Notes under the pieces: generated by a model | Seen by the model: the letters and a program-made list of their open reading frames with translations, nothing else | Databases searched by the model: none | What the model was told of the DNA's origin: nothing | Translations under genes and position numbers: made by a program | In this document: positions 25,183 to 34,915 of the stretch, piece after piece | Position numbering within the stretch: position 1 is the first letter of the stretch | How the letters are laid out: every line of letters starts with the position of its first letter | DNA from: Amycolatopsis methanolica 239 | Lineage (GTDB): Bacteria > Actinomycetota > Actinomycetes > Mycobacteriales > Pseudonocardiaceae | Length of the DNA stretch: 64,000 nt | Direction: 5' to 3' | Assembly: GCF_000739085.1 (NCBI RefSeq) | Contig: NZ_CP009110.1 | Location: forward strand, 7,173,392-7,237,391

Positions 25183-28100
25183 ATGGGGATGGAGTTCCCC
25201 GAGGACGTCAAGTGGCTGTTGCCCATCGTCGTCGGCGAGCACTGGCCGGAAGGCGACGAGGACAAGCTGCGCGAGGTCCGGGACGCGTGGCTGGCCACCC
25301 GCGACGCGCTGGGGCCGATCGTCGACAAGGCCAACGCGGCCGCTGCGGAGGTGCTCACCACCTGGACCGGTCAGCCCTCGGTCGAGTTCCAGAAGATGTG
25401 GGACAAGTTCGTCACCGGTGACGAGGCCTACTTCACGAACCTGACCAAGGCGTGCGAGGCGCTGGCGCAGTCGGCGGACGCGACGGCGCTCGACGTCGAG
25501 TACACGAAGTACATGATCATCGCCTCGCTGATCATCCTGGCGATCCAGATCGCCGCGATGATCGCGGCGGCCGTGGTGACGTTCGGCGGGTCGACGGCGG
25601 GCATCGTGCCCGCACAGGTGGCCACGCGGATGACCGTGCAGATGGTCTTCCGGCAGCTCGTGCAGAAGATGCTGCAGGAGGGGTTCCGCAAGGTCGCGAT
25701 GCAACTGCTGAAGCGGCTGGCCAAGGAGATCGCGATGAACGTCGCGATGAACCTGGCGCTGGACGGCGGCATCCAGGCGCTGCAGATGGCCAAGGGCGAC
25801 CGCAAGAGCTGGGACTTCGACAAGACCGCCGGCGCGCTGGCCAGCGGTGTGGCCGGCGGTGTCGCGGGGGCGGCCGGGCACGCGATCCCGAAGGGCGCGA
25901 CCAAGGGGCTGCAGGACAGCGTCGCCGGGCAGATCGCGGACCGCGCCGTGCGGGAGGGCACGCGCGGGGCCGTCGAAGGCGTGGCCACGACGGTCGGGCA
26001 GGCCGCGCTGACCGGCGACCTCGGCAACCTGAAGATGCAGGACCTGGCGATGGGCGCGTCCGCGGGCGCCGTGGACCGCGCGACCGGTGGCGCCAAGGAC
26101 CAGATCAACGAGATCAAGAGCTTCAACGCCGACGTGCGGGCGGGCAACATCAAGGTCGACGGATCGCCGGTGGATTCCGGCTCGTCGGACTCGGGTGGTT
26201 CGTCCCGTTCGGACTCCGGTTCTTCGGCGGGTGGCTCGTCGGGCGCCCGGGAGCCGGCGGTGGCGGGCGCGCCGTCGTCCCACTCGGGCGGTTCGTCGGG
26301 CTCGGTCTCGAACGCGCTCGCGAACGACCGGGTGAGCGGCCAGTCCGCGATGGTGGCGGACCGGCCGGCCACGACGGCTGAACCGCCACGGTCTACTTCG
26401 GACGGTGCCGCCACGCACCAGGGCAGCCAGCCCCCCGCGACAGCGGCGCCCGCCGCCGCGGCACCGAACCAGGGCGGTGGTTCCCCAGCGGGAACGGCGG
26501 GAGTTTCGTCGACCAGCTCACCGGCTGGCGCGGCCGGTTCGGGCGGTTCCACGGGCTCCTCGGCCGGTTCGGCTGGTTCTTCCGCCGGTTCATCAGCCGG
26601 TTCGGCAGGATCCTCGGCGGGCTCGCCGAGCTCCTCGGCCGGTTCCGCTGGTTCTTCGGCCGGCTCAGCCGGTTCTTCCGCCGGCTCGTCAGCAGGTTCG
26701 GCCGGTTCTTCCGCCGGTTCGTCGGCGGGATCGGCAGGTTCCTCGGCCGGTTCAGCCGGTTCCACAGGCTCCTCCGCAGGCGCTGCCGGCTCGTCAGCTG
26801 GCTCCGCGGGCTCCTCTTCGGCCGGCTCCTCGGCAGGCTCGGTGGGTTCCTCCGCCGGTTCCTCGATCGGCGGCGGGTCCTCGGTGGGCTCCGCCGGATC
26901 GCCGGTGAGTTCGTCGGCCGGTTCCGCGTCCTCGGCCGGGGCGTCCCGTGGGTCGGGGTCGGACGGCGCCCCAGTGAGCGGCGCGGACCGGATGCTGGTC
27001 CCGGCGGGAGCGAGTCCGGTGCAGCCGGGCAGCGGGTTCGGGCCCAACGACCCGCCGCCGACGCGCCCGGACGGTGTGACCGCCGCCGGCTACGCCCCCG
27101 GCGCCTTCGGCCCGACCGGCGGAGCCCCTCAACAGGGCGACCGAGCGCCTCAACAGCAGTCGCCACAGACGTCTCCCGCCGCGCCGATGCAGGGCTACCC
27201 CGGCGGCGCGCCGCAGGGCTACGGGCAGGGCGGACAGCCGCCGCGCGCCCCTCAGTACGGCCCGCCCCAGGGCGCGCCGTTCCAGGGCAACCCCACCCAA
27301 GGCGCACCCACCCGGCCACCTCAGGGCAGCCCCGCGCAGGGCACACCCTTCCAAGGCGGCCCGAACCGCCCACCGCAAGGCGGTCCCATCCAGGGCGGGC
27401 CGTTCCAAAGCAACCCCACACAAGGCGCACCCACCCGGCCGCCCCAGGGCGGCCCCATCCAGGGCAACCCCGAGCAAAGCGGCCAGCCGCCCCAGGGCGG
27501 CCCCACACAAGGCGGCCCCGTCCGCGGCGGGCCCGTGCAGGGCGGGCCGAACCGCGCGCCCCAAGGCGGTCCCGTCCAAGGGGCGCCGTTCCAAGGTCAG
27601 CCGCCGCAGGGCGGGTACGGCAACACGCCACCCCAGGGCCCGCGTGGCCCGATGGGTGCGCCGCCGAACGGTGGTCCGCCGCAACCGCCTCAGGGTGGCT
27701 ACGGTCCGCCGCAGCAACAACCGCCGCGAGGTGGGCAGCCGCCGGCGTACGGGCCTCCGGCGCAACGTCCGCCGCAGGGCGGGTACGGCCCGCCCACGCA
27801 ACAGCCGCCACAGGGCGGCCGTCCTGGCGCGCCCGTCGACCCGCGCTGGATGCTGGCGCGCCCGCCGGAGCAGGTCCACCAGGCGGGCCCGCCCGCCGAG
27901 CGGACCCCCGCCACACAGCAGACGCCTGGGACCGACCGAAGCCCGTTCGACGCGGGCCCACGCCGCGAGGAGGCGCCTGCCGCCGAGCGGACCCCGTTCG
28001 ACCCCGCGCAGGACACGGCCACGCCCGCGCGCTACGAAACACCCACCTCGGAGCGCAGCCCGTTCGACCCCGCGGAAGACACCGCCACCCCGCCCCGCGA

Positions 28101-31100
28101 AGAGGCGCCCACCACCGAACGCAGCCCCTTCGACCCGGCCGAAGACACCGCCACCCCGCCCCGCGAGGAGCCATCCACTACCGAGCGCAGCCCGTTCGAC
28201 CCGGCGCAGGACACCGCCACCCCACGTCGCGAAGAGCCGTCCGCCAGCGAGCGCAGCCCCTTCGACCCCACGGAAGACACGGTCACCCCTGTCCGCGACG
28301 AGACACCCACCTCGGAGCGGAGCCCGTTCGATGAGGCGCTGCCCCGTACGCACGACGCACCTGCGGCCGAGCGCAGCCAGTCCGACGCGGCCGAAGACAC
28401 CGCCACCCCGCCCCGCGACGAGACACCGGCCACCGACCAGAGCCCGCCCCACCAGGACACCGCACCCCAGCCGGAGCGGTCCCCCGACGACGCGACGCCC
28501 CGGAGCGACCGTCCGGTGGTCGACGAGCCGTACATCGCGGACCCGAACTTCCGCACCTACGACCGCGCCGACTTCGACGCCCTCGGCGAGGCCCAGATCG
28601 AGACCGGCATCGTCGACGAGCGCACGGGCCGGCTCACCCACGAGCACGAGTTCCTCGAAGCGCTGGCGATGCGCGACCTGGACGCGACCCTGCGGCACAT
28701 GAGCGACCAGGGCGCCTACGCCGTGCACAGCTACACCTCGAGCGCCGTCTTCGACCAGATCAACGAGGCGCTGCGCACCGGCCGGAGCCTCGACGAGGTC
28801 ATGCCGATGGTCCGTGCGCTCGCGTCCGGCCTGAACGAGATGCCCACCTACCAGGGCGAGACGGTGCGCCGGGTCAACGTGCGAGGCGAGGCGGCGGCCA
28901 TCGTCGCCGGCCGGTACGAGCCCGGTGCGGTCGTGGTCGAGTCGCAGTTCCTCAGTTCGAGCCGCGCCGACCTCGGTTCGGCGAAGTGGCCCGGCGACGT
29001 CGAAATGATCATCGAGGGCAAGACGGGTCGGTACATCGAGTCGCTGGCCTCGAACAAGGCGGAACACGAGGTCCTGTACAAGCCCGGCACCCAGCTGGTC
29101 GTCAAGGAAAAGATCGAGGTCGAGACCCCCAGCGGCGGCAAGAAGTGGGTGATCCGGCTCGAGGAGATCACCCCGGACGACCCGCGCTACCTCCCGCCGG
29201 AGGCCGCCAAGCAGCAGATGGACCGCAACCGCGACCTGGCCGATGTCCAGGAAGCGGAGATCGCGGCCGCGTCCAGGCGTGACTTCGCGCGGGCGTTCGG
29301 CGGCGAGGCTGCGGTGGCCGACCTCCCACCGAAGTCCGAACCGGACACCGGCCCGAAGACGGAGACACCGGAGCCCCGGAAGATCGGCGAGCCGGTGAAC
29401 GGCTGGGGCGACATCCGCCGGTCGTCCGACGTCGTCGGTGAACCGGCGATCCACGCACGCAGCACGGACCCGGTGGACCCCAGGGTCCAGAGCACCGGTC
29501 CCAGCGTCCCGACCCGCAACGCCCACCAGGAGGTGCGGTTCCTCCGCGAGCACCTGCCGGAGATCGCGGACGTCAACACCCGCGGCTACTACGCCGACGG
29601 CATGCCGGAGTCCTACCGGAACAACTCGGCCGAGTCCGTGCTCGCGTTCGAGATGCGGATGGACGGCCTCCAGGTCGACGCGCAACCGGGCAAGCTGGAC
29701 GACCCGCGCGGCAGGGACTTCCTGTCCCGGCAGCTCGGTGGCGAATTCCAGCAGATGCCGGACTACAACAGCGTGGTGCGCGAGATGGCCGGTCAGCCGG
29801 TCGGCTCGCGGGCCGTGCTGTCGGTCGACACGCCGGATGGGCAGCGCGCCTTCAGCGTGGTCAACACCGAGCACGGCGTGGCGCTGGTCGACGCGATGAC
29901 GAACCGGCTCGCCGACCTGCCGCCGAACCCGTCCGGTGTGCACCTGATGCCGACCCACACCGGGGACGGCACACCGCTGGCCAACCGGAGCGAGCCGACG
30001 CCGGCCGCCCAGCCGGAACCGTCGGTCAACCGGATCAGCGAGCTGCTCGGCGGGGGTCCCGAGCGCAGCGAGCCGGTCTGGAACGCCACGGACGGCAGCG
30101 CGCTGCGGAACCGGCTGGACGGCGAAATGCCGCAGCCCGGGGGATGGAACCCGTTCCGCCGGTCGGAACAACCCCCCGCGACGCACGTGCACCAGCAGCC
30201 GCCGCCGCACCAGGGCGGACCCATGCACCAAGGTCCGCCGGTCCAGCACGGCTGGCCGCAGCAGCAGGCGCCGGTTCCCCACAACCCGTACCAGCAACCC
30301 GCGCCCACGCACCCGAACCAGGGCCCGCCGGTCCAGCACGGGCCGTACCAGCAGGGCCCGCCGCACCAGCAGCCGCCGGTGCACAACCCCTACCAGCAGT
30401 CCGCGCCGCCGCCGCAGCACGGCTGGCCCCAGCAGCAGGGACCGGTTCACCACACCCCGTACCAGCAACCCGCGCCGACACACCCGAACCAGGGCCCGCC
30501 GGTCCAGCACGGCTGGCCGCAGCAGCAGGCGCCGGTTCCCCACAACCCGTACCAGCGACCCGCCCCCACGCACCCGAACCAGGGCCCGCCGGTCCAGCAC
30601 GGGCCGTACCAGCAGGGCCCGCCGCACCAGCAGCCGCCGGTGCACAACCCCTACCAGCAGTCCGCGCCGCCGCCGCAGCACGGGTGGCCCCAGCAACAGG
30701 GACCGTTGCAGCAGCACCCCGGCCCGCTGACCCACCAGGGCGTGCCGCTGCTGCAGAACCAGCCGGCGCCCTGGTCGAACATGGCCAGCGCGACACCGCT
30801 CCACCAGCTGCCCGCCATCCACGCGGGCACGGTCGGCCCCAACGAGCGCGCCTACGTCGCCGCGCGGCACCCGGAGCTGCCGAACGTCAACCCGAACCGC
30901 GACCTGCCGAGCGCCGTGGACAGGGGCTACTGGCACAACTGCACGCGGTGCGTCGTGGCTTACGCGCAGCGGCTGATCGGGATCGACTCGCAGGCGGATC
31001 CGGTCCTGCCGAAGGACCTCGCCTCGTTCGACCGAATGAAGTGGCTGGAGAACCAGCTCGGCGCCAAGTGGGTGCACGGGATCGGCACGTACGACAACGC

Positions 31101-33378
31101 GATCGCCCACGTTTCGAACATGCCGCACGGCGCCCACAGCGTGATCTTCGTGTCCTTCCTGGAGCCCGACGGTTCACACCCGTCGCACGTCGCCCTCGCC
31201 GTCAACACGCCGGAAGGCGTCGTGTTCATCGACCCGCAGAACGGCGGGCTGATGAGGCTGCCGACCAACCCGACGAACGTCAGTCTCCTGCCGTTCGGGT
31301 CGCTCGCCACCAGCAACGGGCTCGCAGCGAACCCGCAGATGGCGTTGCCGTACGGGCATTCGCAGGCGCCGCACACGGCTGCCCCGCACGTGCCGAACAC
31401 GCCGGTGCAGCAGATCCCGCAGATCCACCACACACCGACGACGCCGCTGCAGCACGGCTCGCCGACACCGACCACGCCGGTGACGGAGGGGCCGGTCGCG
31501 CCGGTGCATCAGCGGCCGCCGGTCCAGCAGCAGGCGCCGCAGCCGCCGCCCGTGCACCAGCAATCGCCCGTGCAGCACCAGCCGCCGGTGCAGCAACCGC
31601 CGCAACCTCCGGTGCAGCAGCCGCCGCAGGCTCCCCTGCATCAGCAGGCGCCGCAGGCCCCGGTGCAGCACCAGCCGCCGGTGCAGCAACCGCCGCAACC
31701 TCCGGTGCAGCAGCCGCCGCAGGCTCCCCTGCATCAGCAGCCGCCGGTGCAGCAGGGCCAGGCGCCCGTCGAGCCGCGCGTGGCTTATACACAGTCGCCG
31801 CAGGCTTCGGTTGATCCGCGGGTGGCCGATGGGCACTCGTCGCAGGTCACGGCGCCGGATTTGCCGGTCGGGCCGCAACATCCGCCGGCGCCTGGCCGGG
31901 CGGCGGAGCTTCCGGAAGACGGGCTTCCGGGCCGCGAGGGCCGGGAGATTCCGGAGCTTCGACGTGACGGGACACCGGCGGATCCGGAACTGCCCCGTGA
32001 CGAGACACCGGCCGAATCCGAGCGTCCGCGCGACGACACGCCCGCCGAACCGGAGCGGCGCGGGGACGAACCGGACGAAAACCGGACCGCCGACGATCTG
32101 GCCCCCGGGGATAACACCGTCGTCGTCGATGGGCAGACCATGCGGATCGACGACGCTTTCCAGCGGCTGCTGGACGAGCACCCCGAGCTCCGCGACGCCG
32201 TCGACAACAACCCGGGCTTCCGGCGCCTGCTTCTGACCAACCTGGGCCTCCTGGTCAACCTGATCACCTACCCGGACGCGATCCCGGTGGTCCAGGAAGC
32301 CTGGGACGAGCAGCTGCCGATGCCGGAGTTCCCGGACCACGTCGAAGCCGACTTCAGGCCACCGGCCGAGCACCACCAGCCGCCCGAGCGGCACCAGCAG
32401 CCCGGCTTCGCCCCGGCAGGCGGAGGCTTCCCAGCCGGCGGCATCGGCGACCAGCTGCAGCCCGGCTTCGACCACTCGCGCGCGGCCGATCCCGCCTACT
32501 CCGACGCCTATCTGCGCGACCAGCTGGAGCGCGCCACGGCCGCGAGGCAGGAGCTGGACTCCGCGCTGGGCGGGATCGCGAACGCGGTGGGGGGCACCGC
32601 CATCCCCGCGTCCTCGCCCAGCTGGGACGAGCTCCAGCGGAACCTCGCCGGGTTCGACGGCGACGCCTCACGCCTGTCCGGCCTGGCGTCCGCAGGGATG
32701 CAGGTCGGCAGCGCGGACGACGCCTACCGCGCGGCCGCGCAGCTCGCCGGCACCCCCGGCCTGGAGGTCCTCGCCACCGACGACCGCCTCGCCCACGGCG
32801 GCGGCCTGGACATGCAGGTGCGCACCTCGGACGGCACGGTCGGCGCGGTGAGCATGATGCCGCCGATGCCGGGCATGGCCGGTCCGGGCGCCGCGGGCAG
32901 CGCGTCCCGGGGTGGCAGGCACCGCAAGCTCGACGGACCCCAGCAACCCCTGGTCGAGGAAGCCGCCGAGGTGCCGACCCCGCAGTACTTCAAGTGCTTC
33001 AACAAGACCTACAAGGTCGACCGGGACGGCGACGGCAACCTCACCGGTTTCCTGCTCAACGTCCGCACGGGCCAGTTCGAGGAGAACAGCACGCACCTGG
33101 AGAAGGTCCTGCAGGACGAGCTGCCGTCGAACTTCCGCTCGCTGACCGAAGCGGAGTTCATCGCGGAGACCGAGCGGGAGCGCGCCTTCTACCTCCGCGG
33201 CGAGGGACCGTTGTTCGCGCTTTACGCCACCGTCGACGGGATGCGCAAGCAGGCCAAGGAAGAGGGCCGAGCGCTCACCGCACAGGAGGAGTCCTTCATC
33301 GAGTCGGTGCAGCGGCGCACATTCGGCATGTGGGAGGCGCGGCCGGCTGGTTTCCCGTGCACCTCCATCCTCGCGTGA
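25183..33378 (+). CDS. Giant CpnT-like polymorphic toxin: ADP-ribosyltransferase and two papain-like modules
   Basis: A 2731-aa protein. Residues 1-105 resemble the WXG100-like start of CpnT-type proteins (GEHWPEGDEDKLRE, TWTGQPS near 61). A hydrophobic/helical region spans ~107-320 (membrane span ~110-140). Linkers follow: Ser/Gly/Ala repeats ~330-600, Pro/Gln/Gly repeats ~665-890, ERSPFDPAEDT repeats ~915-1105. ~1120-1340 is an ADP-ribosyltransferase: Arg1229/1230, FLSSS (1256-1260), E1294-x-E1296. ~1443-1595 is papain-like but has Ser1482 for the Cys and Arg for the His. A PxQHGPYQQ linker (~1667-1856) leads to a papain-like module with Cys1920 (NCTRC), His2002 (SHVALAV), Asp2017 (FIDPQNG). 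After ~2430 the C-terminal module, ending at CTSILA, is unrecognised. Export by a type VII system and activity on competitors or host cells are inferred. Confidence 0.82.
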   Translation: MGMEFPEDVKWLLPIVVGEHWPEGDEDKLREVRDAWLATRDALGPIVDKANAAAAEVLTTWTGQPSVEFQKMWDKFVTGDEAYFTNLTKACEALAQSADATALDVEYTKYMIIASLIILAIQIAAMIAAAVVTFGGSTAGIVPAQVATRMTVQMVFRQLVQKMLQEGFRKVAMQLLKRLAKEIAMNVAMNLALDGGIQALQMAKGDRKSWDFDKTAGALASGVAGGVAGAAGHAIPKGATKGLQDSVAGQIADRAVREGTRGAVEGVATTVGQAALTGDLGNLKMQDLAMGASAGAVDRATGGAKDQINEIKSFNADVRAGNIKVDGSPVDSGSSDSGGSSRSDSGSSAGGSSGAREPAVAGAPSSHSGGSSGSVSNALANDRVSGQSAMVADRPATTAEPPRSTSDGAATHQGSQPPATAAPAAAAPNQGGGSPAGTAGVSSTSSPAGAAGSGGSTGSSAGSAGSSAGSSAGSAGSSAGSPSSSAGSAGSSAGSAGSSAGSSAGSAGSSAGSSAGSAGSSAGSAGSTGSSAGAAGSSAGSAGSSSAGSSAGSVGSSAGSSIGGGSSVGSAGSPVSSSAGSASSAGASRGSGSDGAPVSGADRMLVPAGASPVQPGSGFGPNDPPPTRPDGVTAAGYAPGAFGPTGGAPQQGDRAPQQQSPQTSPAAPMQGYPGGAPQGYGQGGQPPRAPQYGPPQGAPFQGNPTQGAPTRPPQGSPAQGTPFQGGPNRPPQGGPIQGGPFQSNPTQGAPTRPPQGGPIQGNPEQSGQPPQGGPTQGGPVRGGPVQGGPNRAPQGGPVQGAPFQGQPPQGGYGNTPPQGPRGPMGAPPNGGPPQPPQGGYGPPQQQPPRGGQPPAYGPPAQRPPQGGYGPPTQQPPQGGRPGAPVDPRWMLARPPEQVHQAGPPAERTPATQQTPGTDRSPFDAGPRREEAPAAERTPFDPAQDTATPARYETPTSERSPFDPAEDTATPPREEAPTTERSPFDPAEDTATPPREEPSTTERSPFDPAQDTATPRREEPSASERSPFDPTEDTVTPVRDETPTSERSPFDEALPRTHDAPAAERSQSDAAEDTATPPRDETPATDQSPPHQDTAPQPERSPDDATPRSDRPVVDEPYIADPNFRTYDRADFDALGEAQIETGIVDERTGRLTHEHEFLEALAMRDLDATLRHMSDQGAYAVHSYTSSAVFDQINEALRTGRSLDEVMPMVRALASGLNEMPTYQGETVRRVNVRGEAAAIVAGRYEPGAVVVESQFLSSSRADLGSAKWPGDVEMIIEGKTGRYIESLASNKAEHEVLYKPGTQLVVKEKIEVETPSGGKKWVIRLEEITPDDPRYLPPEAAKQQMDRNRDLADVQEAEIAAASRRDFARAFGGEAAVADLPPKSEPDTGPKTETPEPRKIGEPVNGWGDIRRSSDVVGEPAIHARSTDPVDPRVQSTGPSVPTRNAHQEVRFLREHLPEIADVNTRGYYADGMPESYRNNSAESVLAFEMRMDGLQVDAQPGKLDDPRGRDFLSRQLGGEFQQMPDYNSVVREMAGQPVGSRAVLSVDTPDGQRAFSVVNTEHGVALVDAMTNRLADLPPNPSGVHLMPTHTGDGTPLANRSEPTPAAQPEPSVNRISELLGGGPERSEPVWNATDGSALRNRLDGEMPQPGGWNPFRRSEQPPATHVHQQPPPHQGGPMHQGPPVQHGWPQQQAPVPHNPYQQPAPTHPNQGPPVQHGPYQQGPPHQQPPVHNPYQQSAPPPQHGWPQQQGPVHHTPYQQPAPTHPNQGPPVQHGWPQQQAPVPHNPYQRPAPTHPNQGPPVQHGPYQQGPPHQQPPVHNPYQQSAPPPQHGWPQQQGPLQQHPGPLTHQGVPLLQNQPAPWSNMASATPLHQLPAIHAGTVGPNERAYVAARHPELPNVNPNRDLPSAVDRGYWHNCTRCVVAYAQRLIGIDSQADPVLPKDLASFDRMKWLENQLGAKWVHGIGTYDNAIAHVSNMPHGAHSVIFVSFLEPDGSHPSHVALAVNTPEGVVFIDPQNGGLMRLPTNPTNVSLLPFGSLATSNGLAANPQMALPYGHSQAPHTAAPHVPNTPVQQIPQIHHTPTTPLQHGSPTPTTPVTEGPVAPVHQRPPVQQQAPQPPPVHQQSPVQHQPPVQQPPQPPVQQPPQAPLHQQAPQAPVQHQPPVQQPPQPPVQQPPQAPLHQQPPVQQGQAPVEPRVAYTQSPQASVDPRVADGHSSQVTAPDLPVGPQHPPAPGRAAELPEDGLPGREGREIPELRRDGTPADPELPRDETPAESERPRDDTPAEPERRGDEPDENRTADDLAPGDNTVVVDGQTMRIDDAFQRLLDEHPELRDAVDNNPGFRRLLLTNLGLLVNLITYPDAIPVVQEAWDEQLPMPEFPDHVEADFRPPAEHHQPPERHQQPGFAPAGGGFPAGGIGDQLQPGFDHSRAADPAYSDAYLRDQLERATAARQELDSALGGIANAVGGTAIPASSPSWDELQRNLAGFDGDASRLSGLASAGMQVGSADDAYRAAAQLAGTPGLEVLATDDRLAHGGGLDMQVRTSDGTVGAVSMMPPMPGMAGPGAAGSASRGGRHRKLDGPQQPLVEEAAEVPTPQYFKCFNKTYKVDRDGDGNLTGFLLNVRTGQFEENSTHLEKVLQDELPSNFRSLTEAEFIAETERERAFYLRGEGPLFALYATVDGMRKQAKEEGRALTAQEESFIESVQRRTFGMWEARPAGFPCTSILA
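26167..26990 (+). repeat. Low-complexity Ser-Gly-Ala repeat tract inside the toxin gene
   Basis: Runs of GSSAGSAG-type codons, about 270 residues, with alternating ggttcgtc/ggctcctc blocks. It encodes a flexible linker between the helical N-terminus and the Pro-rich region. Repeat tracts like this can change length by slippage or recombination. Confidence 0.8.
30234..30722 (+). repeat. 261-bp in-frame tandem duplication inside the toxin gene
   Basis: The segment starting near 30234 recurs near 30495 at an exact offset of 261 bp (87 codons), with nearly identical bases for about 215-225 bp. It encodes PxQHGWPQQQAPVPHNPYQ-type linker. The low divergence points to a recent duplication. Confidence 0.85.
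31570..31741 (+). repeat. 93-bp in-frame tandem repeat inside the toxin gene
   Basis: Two nearly identical copies at an offset of 93 bp (31 codons; starts at 31570 and 31663) encode HQPPVQQPPQPPVQQ-type sequence in the Pro/Gln linker after the second papain-like module. Confidence 0.8.
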
Positions 33379-33430
33379 GCTGGTTACAGTGAGCGGCACT
33401 ACGGAGATGGGCAGGGAGGCGACGGCGATC

Positions 33431-34915
33431 ATGGAGCCGCACCGTCCGTTGCTCGTGCGCATCGGCACGCTCGCCAGGGCCGACGCGCCGTCCGGATGGG
33501 AACGGATCGAGCTGCACTTCAGGCAGGTCGGTGACCACGCTGAGCTGGAGCCGATCGCGTTCACGCGCGGCTCCGGCCGGACCTACCCGGCGTCGGGCGA
33601 GCTGGCCGAGGTGTTCGCCGAACTGCGGGAGGCCATGTACGAGCCGGGCGTCGGCGCCTGGCTGCAGGCCCGCTACGCGCTGCACCCGTCCGGCGAGTTC
33701 GACCTCGACGTCAGCACCACGACCGCGCCTTGGTGGCGGACGCCCCCGGACGACCTGCCCGCCGCGCTCGAAGCCGAGCTGAAAGCGTTTCCCCGCGATC
33801 CGGAGCACCTGCCGGACTGGTGGCGCCGCGCCGCCGGCCTGCCGCTCGGCGTCAAGTTCCGGCACGCCCGCGTGGTCGACACGTACGAGGACGGCGCCGC
33901 TCCCGTCATGGGCCGTCCGCCTGTGCCCGAGGACGAGGTGCCCGCGCTCCTGCGGTACCTCGAACGCCAGCCCGCGGTGCTGGTCGGCAGCGGGCTGGGC
34001 CCGGACATCTTCAGCGGTGGCACCGAATCCGACGTGCCGGAGAGCTACCACACCGACGGCGCGTGGATCTGGCACGCGTCGGTGCCGCACTACCTGCGCA
34101 AGTACGGCACGCCGCCCGAACCGGACTTCCTCGCGCACATCCGGGACCAGGACTTCCAGCCGCCCTACGTCGATAAGCTGACCCGGCGCACCGCGGCGGC
34201 CGACCTGCTCGGCCGGTCCCGTCCGAAGGCCGATCCGGGCGAGGCGCTGCCGACCACCGGGGACATCGCGTCCGAACTGGAGACCCGCACCGATCCGGCG
34301 CTGGAGGACCCGGCGTTGCTGGTGGTGCTGGCGCAGCGCCTGGCCGAGCACGGCATCTGGCCCGCGGCCTACCGGCTGGCGTCGCGGGCCGACGGTGCGT
34401 GGTGCCTCAACCCGACCGACCGCGGCTGGGAGGTCGCGCGCTACGCCGGTGGGGCGCCGGTGCGCCCGCAGTACTTCGAGCGCGCCGAGGACGCGGCGCA
34501 GCACCTGCTCGGCGCCCTGCTGCTGCACCCGGCGCGGACCACGGGCGGCGCCGAGACGCCGCTGGAGACCTCGGCCGAACTCGCCGACTGGCCGATCCAG
34601 CCCACCGAGGGCGACCCGCCGCTGACCCTGCTGCGCAACAAACGCCTGATCCGGCTGCCCGCGGCCACGGTCGTGCAGCGCTTCGGCGACGAGACCGGCA
34701 ACCTGGTCCACCACGACGAAACCCGGTTCCCCGCGACCTCGCTGCCCATCGAGCGGGACCGCGAGGAGCGGCGCTACCGGCTCCGGCGCAGCCTCGCGGT
34801 CGTGACCGGCATCGCGATCCCCTGGGCGAACCTGCCCGGGGGCGGTGTCGCGTACGTCCTGCCGAAACCGCTGAGCGAGCACGTGGCGGACGCAAGCCTG
34901 GAAAGGATCGAGTAG
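33431..34915 (+). CDS. TNT-domain-like protein with YezG-like N-terminal region
   Basis: A 494-aa protein from the ATG at 33431 (GGGAGG about 11 nt upstream; the frame is open to a GTG at 33389). Residues ~10-130 resemble the YezG/DUF600 immunity family (APSGWERIELHFRQVGD, PGVGAWLQARYALHPSGEFDLD). The last ~95 residues match the tuberculosis necrotizing toxin fold, an NAD+ glycohydrolase: LPAATVVQRFGDETGNLV, SLPIERD, then IPWANLPGGGVAYVLP and DASLERIE. In the M. tuberculosis toxin the GG-x-Q-Y segment supplies a catalytic Gln (Q822); here it is GG-V-A-Y, so catalysis is doubtful. A near-copy lies at 38740. It could be a second effector or a decoy/immunity partner of the upstream toxin. Confidence 0.78.
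   Translation: MEPHRPLLVRIGTLARADAPSGWERIELHFRQVGDHAELEPIAFTRGSGRTYPASGELAEVFAELREAMYEPGVGAWLQARYALHPSGEFDLDVSTTTAPWWRTPPDDLPAALEAELKAFPRDPEHLPDWWRRAAGLPLGVKFRHARVVDTYEDGAAPVMGRPPVPEDEVPALLRYLERQPAVLVGSGLGPDIFSGGTESDVPESYHTDGAWIWHASVPHYLRKYGTPPEPDFLAHIRDQDFQPPYVDKLTRRTAAADLLGRSRPKADPGEALPTTGDIASELETRTDPALEDPALLVVLAQRLAEHGIWPAAYRLASRADGAWCLNPTDRGWEVARYAGGAPVRPQYFERAEDAAQHLLGALLLHPARTTGGAETPLETSAELADWPIQPTEGDPPLTLLRNKRLIRLPAATVVQRFGDETGNLVHHDETRFPATSLPIERDREERRYRLRRSLAVVTGIAIPWANLPGGGVAYVLPKPLSEHVADASLERIE

Noticed and set aside
26500..26990. CRISPR-like appearance of the ggttc/ggctc repeats in the toxin gene
   Set aside because: Units are in-frame Ser-Gly-Ala codons without unique spacers of constant length; this is a protein linker, not an array.
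26794..31137. Minus-strand open frame of 1447 codons opposite the giant toxin
   Set aside because: Arg/Val/Leu-rich shadow of the repetitive coding strand, without a start signal or recognisable domain. The plus-strand frame carries the toxin motifs.
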